42,046 nucleotides of DNA from Collinsella sp. (GTDB taxonomy: Bacteria; Actinomycetota; Coriobacteriia; Coriobacteriales; Coriobacteriaceae). A program made the translations under genes and the position numbers. The notes under the pieces are model-generated. The model was given only the letters and a program-made list of their open reading frames with translations. It was not told where the DNA came from and made no database searches. Each line of letters opens with the position of its first letter. The first letter of the stretch is position 1. Below, piece after piece: positions 30,806-38,489 of this stretch. The stretch spans positions 1-42,046 of the forward strand of contig JAGZQO010000017.1 in NCBI GenBank assembly GCA_018382125.1, read 5' to 3'.

Positions 30806-32005
30806 ATGGCTTCATCCCCGAGCTACATACCGTACCTATGCGTGGCAGCGGCGGCCTTTATCACGACCTTCCTTGCGGTGCCCCTGGTCAAGCGCCTGGC
30901 AATCAAGCTCGACGCCGTCGACTATCCTTCCAAGCGCCGCATCAACACTAAACCCATCCCGCGCATGGGCGGCACGGCGGTCTTTTTGGGCCTCGTCGTC
31001 GCCTGCATTGTGCAGATCCTAGGCACCTGGTACCTGGGCTGGCCGCCCGTTTTGGTGCCTCATCCCCTCTTGCACATCAGCTACCCCATACTGGCGCTTT
31101 CTTTTACCGTCATCTTTGCGACCGGCGCAATCGATGACGTCTACCAGCTCAAGCCCAAGCAAAAGCTGACAGGTCAGGTCCTCGCCGCGCTCATCGCCTG
31201 CGTGGGCGGCCTGCGCATCGGCGTCATCGTCAACCCGTTTGCCCCTGGCGAGATCATGCTTGGCTGGCTCGCCTACCCCATCACCGTGATCTACCTGGTG
31301 GCGTTCACCAACATCATCAACCTCATCGACGGCCTCGACGGCCTGGCCACGGGCATTTGCGGCATCGCATCGTTCACCATGTTCACGATGGCCATGCTTT
31401 CGGGCCGTATCGACGCCGCCGCGCTCTCCATCGCGCTCTTTGGCTCGTGCGTGGCTTTTCTGCATTACAACTTCAACCCTGCGAGCATCTTCTTGGGCGA
31501 CTCGGGGTCGCTGCTGTTGGGCTTCGCTTTGGGCTCCATCTCGCTGCTCAACGTGAGCCGCACCGCCGCGCTCACCTCACTCATCATCCCGCTCATCGTG
31601 GCAGGCGTGCCCATCATCGACACGTTCAGCGCCATCGTGCGCCGCAAGCGCGCCCACATTAGCATCGGACAGGCCGACAAGGGCCACATCCACCACCGCC
31701 TCATTCAGGAGGGTTACAACCAAAAGCAGGCCGTGCTGCTCATCTACGCCTGGTGCATCATGCTTTCGGCCGGCGCCGCCGCGATCAATCAGGTCGAGGT
31801 GCCCACGCGCGTGCTCATCTTTGTCGTGCTCGCCATTGGCTCGGCGGCCTTCGCCAAGCACCTGCACCTGTTTGAGCCTGTCTTGCGCCACCATTACAAC
31901 AAGCGCACACACGAGGACGAGCTGGTAGCCCCCGACGACCCCGCCTTTAAACAGGAGGAGCAGGCAGCCGAGGAGCGCAAGGAGGAGCGCCACCACAGGC
32001 GCTAG
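30806..32005 (+). CDS. Undecaprenyl-phosphate sugar-1-phosphate transferase (WecA/TagO/MraY family)
   Basis: This 399-residue polytopic membrane protein transfers a sugar-1-phosphate, probably GlcNAc-1-P, from UDP-sugar to undecaprenyl phosphate. That starts teichoic acid or surface polysaccharide synthesis. The catalytic and metal-binding motifs are visible: the Asp pair in GAIDDVYQLKPKQKL, NIINLIDGLDGLATG, FLGDSGSLLLGF and KGHIHHRLI. About ten or eleven helices are expected. HIHHRL places it with WecA/TagO rather than MraY. A charged C-terminal tail (about 355-399) is Glu/Arg/His-rich. ATG at 30806 was preferred; TTG at 30788 is an in-frame alternative, and neither has a strong ribosome site. 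No other surface-polymer gene is adjacent. Confidence 0.92.
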   Translation: MASSPSYIPYLCVAAAAFITTFLAVPLVKRLAIKLDAVDYPSKRRINTKPIPRMGGTAVFLGLVVACIVQILGTWYLGWPPVLVPHPLLHISYPILALSFTVIFATGAIDDVYQLKPKQKLTGQVLAALIACVGGLRIGVIVNPFAPGEIMLGWLAYPITVIYLVAFTNIINLIDGLDGLATGICGIASFTMFTMAMLSGRIDAAALSIALFGSCVAFLHYNFNPASIFLGDSGSLLLGFALGSISLLNVSRTAALTSLIIPLIVAGVPIIDTFSAIVRRKRAHISIGQADKGHIHHRLIQEGYNQKQAVLLIYAWCIMLSAGAAAINQVEVPTRVLIFVVLAIGSAAFAKHLHLFEPVLRHHYNKRTHEDELVAPDDPAFKQEEQAAEERKEERHHRR

Positions 32006-32165
32006 GTTTTATTGACGAGAAAGTGGCTCTTTGCTGCTGGCCGCTCGCGACCGCGTCGCGACCGCCGCATAGCCCTCGCCCTACCGGCACCTCGCCCACT
32101 TACGCCCCACCCCTTTCAATAAACGCGTTATCATCTTCACCAATACGCATACGTTAGGAGCAATC

Positions 32166-33215
32166 ATGCCAAACGAGAACAGCTACGAAGTCGCGCTGCA
32201 AAAGAGCAACGCCATTCGCGAGGGCCTGGCCAAGACGCCCGAGAAGTTCACCATGCTTACCGGCGACCGCCCCACCGGCCGTCTGCACTTGGGTCACTAC
32301 TTTGGCACCCTCAAGGGCCGCGTGGAGCTGCAGAACATGGGCGCCAGGACCAACGTACTCATCGCCGACTACCAGGTCATCACCGACCGCGACACCACCG
32401 AGCACATCCAGGACAACGTGTACAACATGGTCATGGACTACCTTGCCTGCGGCATCGACCCCGACAAGACCATGATCTACGCGCACTCCGCCGTGCCCGC
32501 CGCCAACCAGCTCATGCTGCCGTTCCTGTCGCTGGTGTCCGAGGCCGAGCTGGCGCGCAACCCCACGGTCAAGGCCGAGATGGAGGCCTCGGGGCACGAG
32601 CTCACCGGCCTTCTGCTCACCTACCCGGTGCACCAGGCCTGCGACATCCTGTTCTGCAAGGGCAATGTGGTGCCCGTCGGCCGCGACCAGCTGCCGCACA
32701 TCGAGCTCACCCGCACCATCGCCCGCCGCTTTAACAACCGCTACGGCAAGGTGTTCCCCGAGGTCGACGCGCTGCTGTCCGAGACCCCGCTGCTGCCCGG
32801 CCTGGACGGTCGCAAGATGAGCAAGAGCTACGGCAACGCCATCAACATCTCGATGACCGCCGAGGAGACGGCCAAGCGCATCAAGAAGAGCCAGACCGAC
32901 TCCGAGCGCATGATCACGTTCGATCCCGAGAACCGCCCCGGCGTGTCCGGCCTGCTTTCGACGGCCGCCATCTGCACCGGCCGTTCCGAGGACGAGATTG
33001 CCGAGGAGATCGGCATGGGCGGCTCCGGCCAGCTCAAGAAGTACGTGACCGAGGCCGTCAACGAGTACTTCGCGCCGATCCGCGAGCGTCGTCAGCGCTA
33101 CGAGAACGATCTGGACTATGTGAAAGACGTGCTGCACGAGGGCAACCGTCGCGCCAACGAGATCGCCGATCAGACCCTAGCAGAGGTTCAGGACGCCATG
33201 GGCATGGTGTACTAG
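32166..33215 (+). CDS. trpS: Tryptophanyl-tRNA synthetase
   Basis: This 349-residue class I synthetase charges tRNA-Trp. The HIGH-type motif is GRLHLGHYFG (residues 39-47), in the conserved TGDRPTGRLHLGH context. The KMSKS motif is intact in DGRKMSKSYGNAI. YPVHQACDILFCKGNVVPVGRDQLPHIELTR is the normal tryptophan/ATP pocket region. The start has TAGGAG at good spacing. No T-box leader was seen in the 160 bp upstream. It is a single-gene unit, closed by a strong terminator. The length is near the usual 330-350. Confidence 0.96.
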   Translation: MPNENSYEVALQKSNAIREGLAKTPEKFTMLTGDRPTGRLHLGHYFGTLKGRVELQNMGARTNVLIADYQVITDRDTTEHIQDNVYNMVMDYLACGIDPDKTMIYAHSAVPAANQLMLPFLSLVSEAELARNPTVKAEMEASGHELTGLLLTYPVHQACDILFCKGNVVPVGRDQLPHIELTRTIARRFNNRYGKVFPEVDALLSETPLLPGLDGRKMSKSYGNAINISMTAEETAKRIKKSQTDSERMITFDPENRPGVSGLLSTAAICTGRSEDEIAEEIGMGGSGQLKKYVTEAVNEYFAPIRERRQRYENDLDYVKDVLHEGNRRANEIADQTLAEVQDAMGMVY

Positions 33216-33249
33216 ACCGATCTGCTGGCTTGAGCTTTCGATTGCTTTA

Positions 33250-33279
33250 GGGCGGGCGCTACGGCGTCCGCCTTTTTTG
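33250..33279 (+). terminator. Terminator of trpS
   Basis: GGCGG(GC)GC and GC(GT)CCGCC pair around TACG, followed by six T. It lies 35 bp after the trpS stop. Confidence 0.85.
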
Positions 33280-33325
33280 ATGCCCGACCTGTTCGGCTCC
33301 GCCCATCGCACTCCCCCGACAAACA

Positions 33326-33368
33326 GGAACAGGCCCGCCGGCAGTTAGTTGCCAGCGGGCCTGTTCCC
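33326..33368. repeat. Perfect 13-bp inverted repeat between trpS and the MGMT gene
   Basis: GGAACAGGCCCGC (33326-33338) pairs with 33355-33367. The loop holds a second small stem, GGCA/TGCC. It shares the words GGAACAGG and GCCGGCAG with the B-type repeats. The 33369-33540 stretch that follows holds no convincing gene. Confidence 0.7.
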
Positions 33369-33543
33369 GAAGTACACCGTTGAATCGCACAGAGGGGAGG
33401 AATGCGAATCAAACTCAACAGGGCAAGCTTTTTCATCGCCTATTGCCTGCTCCGTTGCTGAATACAATATAGTTCACCGTGGTTTACTTTGCAGCATCAA
33501 TATCGCCCGCCATAGCTTCTCCATAAGTTAGCCCAAGTAAACT

Positions 33544-33583
33544 AAACCACCACAAAGGGGACAGGCACCTTTGTGGTGGTTTT
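33544..33583. repeat. Palindromic intergenic repeat A, copy 3
   Basis: AAACCACCACAAAG and CTTTGTGGTGGTTT flank the loop GGGACAGGCAC. It lies 17 bp from the stop of the minus-strand MGMT gene. Confidence 0.92.
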
Positions 33584-33599
33584 CGCCACGGCAGAGCCG

Positions 33600-33920
33600 C
33601 TAGAGCCCCGCTGGCCAGCGACAGGCGGCCAAGTCGACGTGTACATCGTCCTTAAACGCCACACCCTCCCCTAGCAAAAGCTCACGTTGAGCATCGGGAC
33701 CGCCAAAAGCGAAGCCCTCGCATATGTGCCCGTCGGCAAACACCACGCGGTGACAGGGAATCTCGCCGGGGCGCGGATTACTATGCAGGGCATACCCCAC
33801 GTACCGCGCGCTTCGTGGACGACCGGCAAGCAGCGCCACCTGGCCGTACGTGGCGACCATCCCCTCGGGAATCTGCTCGACCACCTCGTACACCCGCTCA
33901 AAAAAGCCCTCAGACGCCAT
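33600..33920 (-). CDS. MGMT-family protein (alkyltransferase-like, DNA-binding domain only)
   Basis: This 106-residue protein corresponds to the C-terminal DNA-binding domain of O6-methylguanine-DNA methyltransferase. The helix-turn-helix TYGQVALLAGRPRSARYVGYAL and the active-site loop IPCHRVV (Cys56) are present. In alkyltransferase-like proteins the Cys is usually replaced by Trp or Ala, but here it is kept. True MGMT proteins carry an additional N-terminal domain, which is missing, and no Ada domain is present. It could recognise alkylated guanine for repair or perform repair itself. The ATG at 33920 has AAAGGAG upstream. It is flanked by two repeat-A copies and points the same way as degV. 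Confidence 0.88.
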   Translation of the reverse strand: MASEGFFERVYEVVEQIPEGMVATYGQVALLAGRPRSARYVGYALHSNPRPGEIPCHRVVFADGHICEGFAFGGPDAQRELLLGEGVAFKDDVHVDLAACRWPAGL

Positions 33921-33949
33921 TGCGCGCTCCTTTCAACCGAAACCAGCAT

Positions 33950-33989
33950 AAACCACCACAAAGGTGCCTGTCCCCTTTGTGGTGGTTTT
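33950..33989. repeat. Palindromic intergenic repeat A, copy 4 (inverted loop)
   Basis: The arms are the same as in other copies, but the loop reads GTGCCTGTCCC on the plus strand, so the whole unit is inverted. It lies 10 bp beyond the degV stop. Confidence 0.92.
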
Positions 33990-33999
33990 GACCGGAAAG

Positions 34000-34854
34000 C
34001 TAGTTGGCGGGCTGGAAGAAGGCTACGGCTACGGCGCCGGGACCTACGTGGGTGCCGATGGTGGCGCCGATAGTGTGGACGGGCAGCTCGCCCTCGGTGT
34101 GGCCAGCCCACAACGCCGCACTGTCATCGATATACTTCTTGAGCACCGCGTCCGAAAGGCCCGTATAGCCGAGCGCCAGCGGCATGGAAAAGTCGACGCC
34201 GCCCGCCTGCTCGACCTTCTGGTTCAACAAGTTTCGACCGTTTTTGGAACCGCGCGCCTTGCCCAACTGCACGATGAGGCCGTCCTCGGCGGCCACGACC
34301 GGCTTCACGTTGAGCAGCGTACCCACGGCGCCGGCCGCAGCAGACAGACGACCGCCACGCACCAGATACTCCAACGTCTCGAGCAGGCCGATAACCACCA
34401 CGCGGTCGCGCACGGCCTCGACCGCTGCCGCGATCTGGGCCGCACTACGGCCCTCGTCCACCAAGCGCAGCGCATACTCGACCAGCACGCGCTCGCCCAA
34501 GGTCACGTTATTGCTGTCCACGACGAACACGTCGCCGCCCGGCGCCTCGGCAAGTGCCGTACGAGCACTCTGGTTAGTACCCGAAAGCTTGGCGCCCACG
34601 GTAATGATCACGGCCTCGTCGCCGGCCTCACGCGCTTCGGCAATCGCCTGCGAAAACGCGTACGGGTTGACCTGACCGGTCTTGGGCAGCTCATCGCGCT
34701 CCACGAGCATCTCGTAAAAGCGCTGGTGATCGATGTCGACGCCATCCATGTACACATCGGTGCCAAAGGTGACGGACAGCGGCAGAACACGCAGAGCGGG
34801 ATGCTCAGCCGGCGTCATATCGCTCGCGGAATCGGTAATAATACGAATGGACAT
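34000..34854 (-). CDS. DegV family protein (fatty acid-binding)
   Basis: This 284-residue protein has the DegV pattern: an N-terminal IRIITDSASDMTP, then PLSVTFG, a GAKLSGTNQSA loop, and the second-domain motif LEYLVRGGRLSAAAGAVGTLLNVKPVV. Members bind a fatty acid; in Staphylococcus the FakB proteins of this family deliver it to the FakA kinase for phospholipid synthesis from imported fatty acids. No fakA is in the window. The start at 34854 has AAAGGA at good spacing. The MarR regulator gene 119 bp upstream on the same strand may control it. Confidence 0.92.
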   Translation of the reverse strand: MSIRIITDSASDMTPAEHPALRVLPLSVTFGTDVYMDGVDIDHQRFYEMLVERDELPKTGQVNPYAFSQAIAEAREAGDEAVIITVGAKLSGTNQSARTALAEAPGGDVFVVDSNNVTLGERVLVEYALRLVDEGRSAAQIAAAVEAVRDRVVVIGLLETLEYLVRGGRLSAAAGAVGTLLNVKPVVAAEDGLIVQLGKARGSKNGRNLLNQKVEQAGGVDFSMPLALGYTGLSDAVLKKYIDDSAALWAGHTEGELPVHTIGATIGTHVGPGAVAVAFFQPAN

Positions 34855-34973
34855 AGCGAATCCTTTCTTGCGCGGACCTCGCGCGGGGAATTTTAACAGC
34901 AATGCCCCGGCACGATATACGCGCTCAAACGGGACTATGCAGTTGTTAATTGGAAGCAAATGCCTTGGCGGCC

Positions 34974-35423
34974 TTAGATCTCGCGCAGGGTGTTGAGAAT
35001 CGTGCGCAGCGACGCATACATCTGCTCGCGCTGCTCCACACCCATAGCCTTACCGGTGGTATCGAGCACCTCGCGAATGATGCGGTCCGCCTCGCTCATG
35101 CTCTCGCCGCCCAGAGCGGTCAGGCGCACCGGAGCACGATACTTAACGGCGGCATCGCCCGAATCATCGACCTCGACGTAGCCACCCTCCTCCAGATGCG
35201 CCAGCGTACGCGAGACGGCGGCGCGGGTCACGCCTGCCATGCGGGCGAGGTCGGCGCCGGTCAGGCCGTCCTTGCTGCGCTCAAGATAGTACAGGCACAT
35301 GACGTCGGAGCCCTTAAGGCCGAGCCTTGCGCCTTCGGACGTCTTGATGCGCTGAATCTCCTTGTAGAGCCCGCTGATCAGTCCGACAAAATCCTCAAAA
35401 CGTGTCTCGTCGTTCTGCTGCAT
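34974..35423 (-). CDS. MarR family transcriptional regulator
   Basis: This 149-residue protein has the MarR winged-helix pattern. A helix-turn-helix lies at about 54-80 (TGADLARMAGVTRAAVSRTLAHLEEGGYVEVDD), with wing-like residues after it and dimerisation helices at both ends. Members bind palindromic DNA as dimers and often respond to small ligands. The closest neighbour downstream is degV (fatty-acid related), so the regulator could sense fatty acids, by analogy with FabT; this is inference. Palindromic sites lie just upstream of its start. Confidence 0.9.
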   Translation of the reverse strand: MQQNDETRFEDFVGLISGLYKEIQRIKTSEGARLGLKGSDVMCLYYLERSKDGLTGADLARMAGVTRAAVSRTLAHLEEGGYVEVDDSGDAAVKYRAPVRLTALGGESMSEADRIIREVLDTTGKAMGVEQREQMYASLRTILNTLREI

Positions 35424-35452
35424 GGGAGACGACCGCCTTTCGCTTGCATGAT

Positions 35453-35474
35453 GCTAACGGGTTAACATCTTAAC
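35453..35474. promoter_or_regulatory. Candidate MarR operator
   Basis: GTTAA-CATC-TTAAC (35461-35474) is a perfect inverted repeat, preceded by GCTAACGG. It lies 38 bp upstream of the marR start. A related GTTAACCCATCAAC lies at 35511-35524. Autoregulation is likely for the family. Confidence 0.55.
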
Positions 35475-35527
35475 CGTACCCAGCGGACGCCAGCCCTGCG
35501 TGCCTCATTTGTTAACCCATCAACATA

Positions 35528-35567
35528 AAAACCACCACAAAGGGGACAGGCACCTTTGTGGTGGTTT
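35528..35567. repeat. Palindromic intergenic repeat A, copy 5
   Basis: Standard arms surround the loop GGGACAGGCAC. It lies 27 bp from the stop of the B3/4-domain gene. Confidence 0.92.
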
Positions 35568-35593
35568 GGGGCATCAATAGGTTCTAGGCGCCG

Positions 35594-36313
35594 CTACAGC
35601 TCCACGCAAGGATTGTCGCGGGTCACAAGCGTCTTAATGACAACCGTCGCTCCCAGATAGCGCTCAAGCAGCTCGGCTAAGCGATCGATCGCAGCCTGGC
35701 AATCCCCCATCCGCTCGGGCTCCACGCACTCAATCGCTAGGAACGCATCGGCCGAATCATCGGACAGCGCCGTGCGAACGCCGTCGCGCCAGTTCCAGCA
35801 GCGGCACACAGCGCCCGCATCATCGATGTAGGCGAGCTCGCCGGGCAGCGTCGGATCGTCCGTCTCCTCGCCAAGCGGCAAGAACGCATCGCCACCGTCG
35901 GTCACCTTCAGGCGAAGGTCCCCCTCGATCGCATGCAGATCCTCGCCTCCCACGGGCAGCGCGTAGGTCAGCGACACCGTGTTGTAAATATCCACCGCGG
36001 GCGTAATGTGGCCCACCGGCTTGCCTTTGAGCACGCGTTTGAGCAAGTTCTCGATCGAGCAGCGCGCGCCTTTCTTGGTCTTGAACAGACGATAGGCCTC
36101 GCGCCATGCCCTGACCGGTGCGTTCTCGCTGATAGTGTCGCTGGTCAGATGACGCTCCGCATCGATATTGGCGCGGTCGAGCAACGCCGCAATCGCATCC
36201 ACGTCCTCTTGAGGAATCTGAGCCGTGGGCTTCATGCCCTCCACGACCACAACACCGACCGCTGCCTGCGGAAACAGCTCCCAGAATGAATCCTCGGCAA
36301 TAAAGCTCTTCAT
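35594..36313 (-). CDS. B3/4 domain protein (phenylalanyl-tRNA synthetase beta B3/B4-like)
   Basis: This 239-residue protein matches stand-alone B3/4 proteins. The core segment is WREAYRLFKTKKGARCSIENLLKRVLKGKPVGHITPAVDIYNTVSLTYALPVGGEDLHAIEGDLRLKVT, followed by LPGELAYIDDAGAVCRCWNWRDG. The B3/B4 domain of PheRS carries the editing site that removes mischarged tyrosine. Stand-alone relatives may edit tRNA or free amino acids, but this is not proven. ATG at 36313 has GGAAGAG at good spacing; ATG at 36328 is an alternative. The start of the protein is soluble, with no signal peptide. Confidence 0.82.
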   Translation of the reverse strand: MKSFIAEDSFWELFPQAAVGVVVVEGMKPTAQIPQEDVDAIAALLDRANIDAERHLTSDTISENAPVRAWREAYRLFKTKKGARCSIENLLKRVLKGKPVGHITPAVDIYNTVSLTYALPVGGEDLHAIEGDLRLKVTDGGDAFLPLGEETDDPTLPGELAYIDDAGAVCRCWNWRDGVRTALSDDSADAFLAIECVEPERMGDCQAAIDRLAELLERYLGATVVIKTLVTRDNPCVEL

Positions 36314-36484
36314 ACGCTCTTCCTTCATTGTGCGCGCCCGAGTGAGGGCGCCTAAACAAAAAGCGCCCTTACAACGGCCACCTTCAAAGTCCTACGGTGC
36401 CGTCACAAGAACGCTTGCGCTGTCCCCATCCGGAGAAGGGGACGATATGTCAGGCGTATTGTAACCCGAGTCATCCACACGAGC

Positions 36485-36521
36485 AAAACCACCACAAAGG
36501 TGCCTGTCCCCTTTGTGGTGG
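36485..36521. repeat. Palindromic intergenic repeat A, copy 6 (inverted loop)
   Basis: AAACCACCACAAAG and CTTTGTGGTGG flank the inverted loop GTGCCTGTCCC. The right arm is slightly shorter than in other copies (it ends GGATAT). It lies 19 bp from the pckA stop. Confidence 0.88.
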
Positions 36522-36540
36522 ATATGGACTCACGGCGAAG

Positions 36541-38211
36541 CTAGTGGCGGAGTCCCAGCAGGCCGCGGCCGTGATGACGGGCCTCGGCGGACACCTGGGC
36601 GTGCGGGCCGGCGGCTTTGACGGACTCGGGCAGGTGCGAGTACTTCTTCTCGAAGTTCTCCTCGAACATCACCGCCAGGTTGTGCGCTGCCTCGTCGTAG
36701 CGCGCGGTGCTCTGCCAGTACTGGCGCGGCACCAGGATGCCATCGGGCACACCGTGGCACGTAGTGGGAATGTCGACATTTAAGATATCGTCGTGCACAA
36801 ACTCGCTGTCCTCGATGGTGCCGTCGAGGGCGCGAGCGACCAGTGAGCGCGTGTAGGCCAGCTCGATGCGATGACCCACGCCGTAGCCGCCGCCAATCCA
36901 GCCGGTGTTGACCAGATAGACGCGCGTGCGGCCGTCGGCGATACGCTCACCGAGCATCTTGGCGTAGACCATAGGATCGAGCGGCATAAACGGCTCACCA
37001 AACAGCGAGGAGAACGTGGGCGTGGGCTCGGTGACGCCGACCTCGGTGCCAGGGATCTTGGCGGTGAAGCCCGTCACAAAGTGATACATGGCGGCGTCGG
37101 CCGTCAGGCGCGAGATGGGCGGCAGCACGCCAAAGGCATCGCAGGTCAAAAACAGCACGACGCTCGGGGTGGTGCCCATGCCCTTGGTCCACGCGTTGGG
37201 AATGTGCTCCACAGGGTAGGCCACGCGCGTATTGTGCGTGATCGAGACGTCGTCGTAGTTGGGCTTGCGATTCTCGTCGAGCACCACGTTTTCGCAGATG
37301 GCGCCAAAGCGGACGGCGTTGAAGATCTCGGGCTCGTGGAACACGTCCAGGCCCTCGCACTTGGCGTAACAGCCGCCCTCGACGTTAAAGATGCCCATGT
37401 CGGACCAACCGTGCTCGTCGTCGCCGATCAGCAGGCGCGTGGGGTTGGCCGAAAGCGTGGTCTTGCCGGTGCCCGACAGGCCAAAGAAAATCGCGGTCTC
37501 GTGCGTGACGGGATCCATGCTGGCCGAGCAATGCATGGGCAGTACGTCATCCTCGACGGGCAGCAGGTAATTCATGACGCTGAAGATGGACTTTTTGATC
37601 TCACCGGAGTAGCCGGTGCCCGCGACCAGAATCACGCGCTCCTGGAAGTTGATGACCACCGCGGCGCTGGAGTTGAGGCCCTTGATGGCGGGGTCACACT
37701 GGTAACCTGGCGCGGCAAGGACGCAGAAGTCCGGCTCGCCGGTGCGCGCGATTTCGCGGGCAAGCGGGCGGGCGAGCATCTGCTTAATGAAGAGTGCCTG
37801 GCTGGCACGCTCGCAGGCAACAAGCAGGCGACGCGTGTGGTTGCGGTCAGCGCCCGCCATGCCGCGCGTGACGAACACGTCGCGCTCGTTGAGATAGTCG
37901 ACGATGCCGGCCTTGATGGCCTCATAGCTCTCGACGGACAGTGGGCGGTTGACCGCACCCCAGGCGATCTTGTCGTGAACATCGGGGGTGTCAACGATAA
38001 AACGATCGTTGGGCGAACGACCAGTGCGCTCCCCCGTCTCGATCACGAGCGCGCCATTAGAAGCCATACGGCCCTCTTTGCGACGAATAGCGTGCTCGAC
38101 AAGCTCTGCCGCCGGCAGGTCCACCAGCAGACGGGGTTGATTCTCGGCGGGATCTTCAACGAGCGTAATACCAAAGTTGGACAGAACTTCTGCAGGGGTA
38201 ACACCAGGCAT
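36541..38211 (-). CDS. pckA: Phosphoenolpyruvate carboxykinase (ATP)
   Basis: This 556-residue enzyme interconverts oxaloacetate and phosphoenolpyruvate with ATP/ADP. The nucleotide-binding loop is FFGLSGTGKTTLSANPTRLLIGDDEHGW, and the substrate motifs ERTGRSPNDRFIVD and FPLPV-equivalent (YLLPVEDDVLPMHCSA) are present. NTGWIGGGYGVGHRI is the family C-terminal signature. In gut anaerobes the enzyme often runs towards oxaloacetate, fixing CO2, or towards gluconeogenesis from lactate. The start at 38211 has an AAAGGAGG ribosome site. A lactate permease gene lies 278 bp upstream on the same strand. A 16-bp palindrome overlaps the probable promoter. Confidence 0.96.
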   Translation of the reverse strand: MPGVTPAEVLSNFGITLVEDPAENQPRLLVDLPAAELVEHAIRRKEGRMASNGALVIETGERTGRSPNDRFIVDTPDVHDKIAWGAVNRPLSVESYEAIKAGIVDYLNERDVFVTRGMAGADRNHTRRLLVACERASQALFIKQMLARPLAREIARTGEPDFCVLAAPGYQCDPAIKGLNSSAAVVINFQERVILVAGTGYSGEIKKSIFSVMNYLLPVEDDVLPMHCSASMDPVTHETAIFFGLSGTGKTTLSANPTRLLIGDDEHGWSDMGIFNVEGGCYAKCEGLDVFHEPEIFNAVRFGAICENVVLDENRKPNYDDVSITHNTRVAYPVEHIPNAWTKGMGTTPSVVLFLTCDAFGVLPPISRLTADAAMYHFVTGFTAKIPGTEVGVTEPTPTFSSLFGEPFMPLDPMVYAKMLGERIADGRTRVYLVNTGWIGGGYGVGHRIELAYTRSLVARALDGTIEDSEFVHDDILNVDIPTTCHGVPDGILVPRQYWQSTARYDEAAHNLAVMFEENFEKKYSHLPESVKAAGPHAQVSAEARHHGRGLLGLRH

Positions 38212-38260
38212 GGGGCCTCCTTTAAAAACGCGACACGTTGACGCGACGCGCACTTTACTC

Positions 38261-38301
38261 ACGTAAAGCCCGTTGTACCCGATATGCAAAAACGTTTTTG
38301 C
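38261..38301 (-). promoter_or_regulatory. pckA promoter with an overlapping 16-bp palindrome
   Basis: GCAAAAACGTTTTTGC (38286-38301) is a perfect palindrome with an ACGT centre, the type bound by LacI/CcpA-family regulators. On the minus strand TTGCAT (38284-38289) and TTACGT (38261-38266) are 17 bp apart, so the palindrome overlaps the -35. Binding there would block pckA. Confidence 0.55.
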
Positions 38302-38352
38302 GGCAAGGGCGGCAAGCCCGCCCAACGGTCAAAAATCGCAGGCAAGCGGCCC

Positions 38353-38384
38353 AGTCATTGGGGACGTTCTTAAACGACTAGTCA
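38353..38384. repeat. 32-bp intergenic repeat, copy 2 (identical to 18861-18892)
   Basis: Begins AGTCATTGGGGACGTTC and ends ACGACTAGTCA. It is directly followed by TTGGGGACACTC, the start of the hairpin array at 38387. Confidence 0.8.
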
Positions 38385-38386
38385 TT

Positions 38387-38487
38387 GGGGACACTCTTGA
38401 ACAGGCAACATTCAAGGAGTGTCCCCGGATGCCGGCACTTAGGGACGTTCCCAAAGTGCCGGCACATAAGGAACGTCCCTAAGTGCC
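38387..38487. repeat. Array of B-type hairpins downstream of the lactate permease gene
   Basis: Three hairpins follow one another. The first is GGGGACACTCTTGAA with TTCAAGGAGTGTCCCC (one bulge). The second is a perfect 10-bp stem GCCGGCACTT / AAGTGCCGGC (38431-38463) with GGGACGTTC in the loop. The third is CGGCAC / GTGCCG around GGAACGTCCC. They lie 3 bp beyond the minus-strand permease stop, so they may terminate it. Confidence 0.75.
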
Positions 38488-38489
38488 GA

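Noticed and set aside
32006..32165. T-box leader before trpS
   Set aside because: No T-box consensus, specifier stem or antiterminator was visible. The 160 bp are too short and lack a terminator.
33402..33461. A 19-codon frame after GGGGAGG, possible leader peptide
   Set aside because: The ribosome site is almost adjacent to the ATG, which is too close, and no gene lies downstream on that strand.
21913..36521. The AAACCACCACAAAG repeats as a CRISPR array
   Set aside because: Copies are scattered singly over 14 kb with genes between them, and each is itself a palindrome. There are no spacers and no cas genes.
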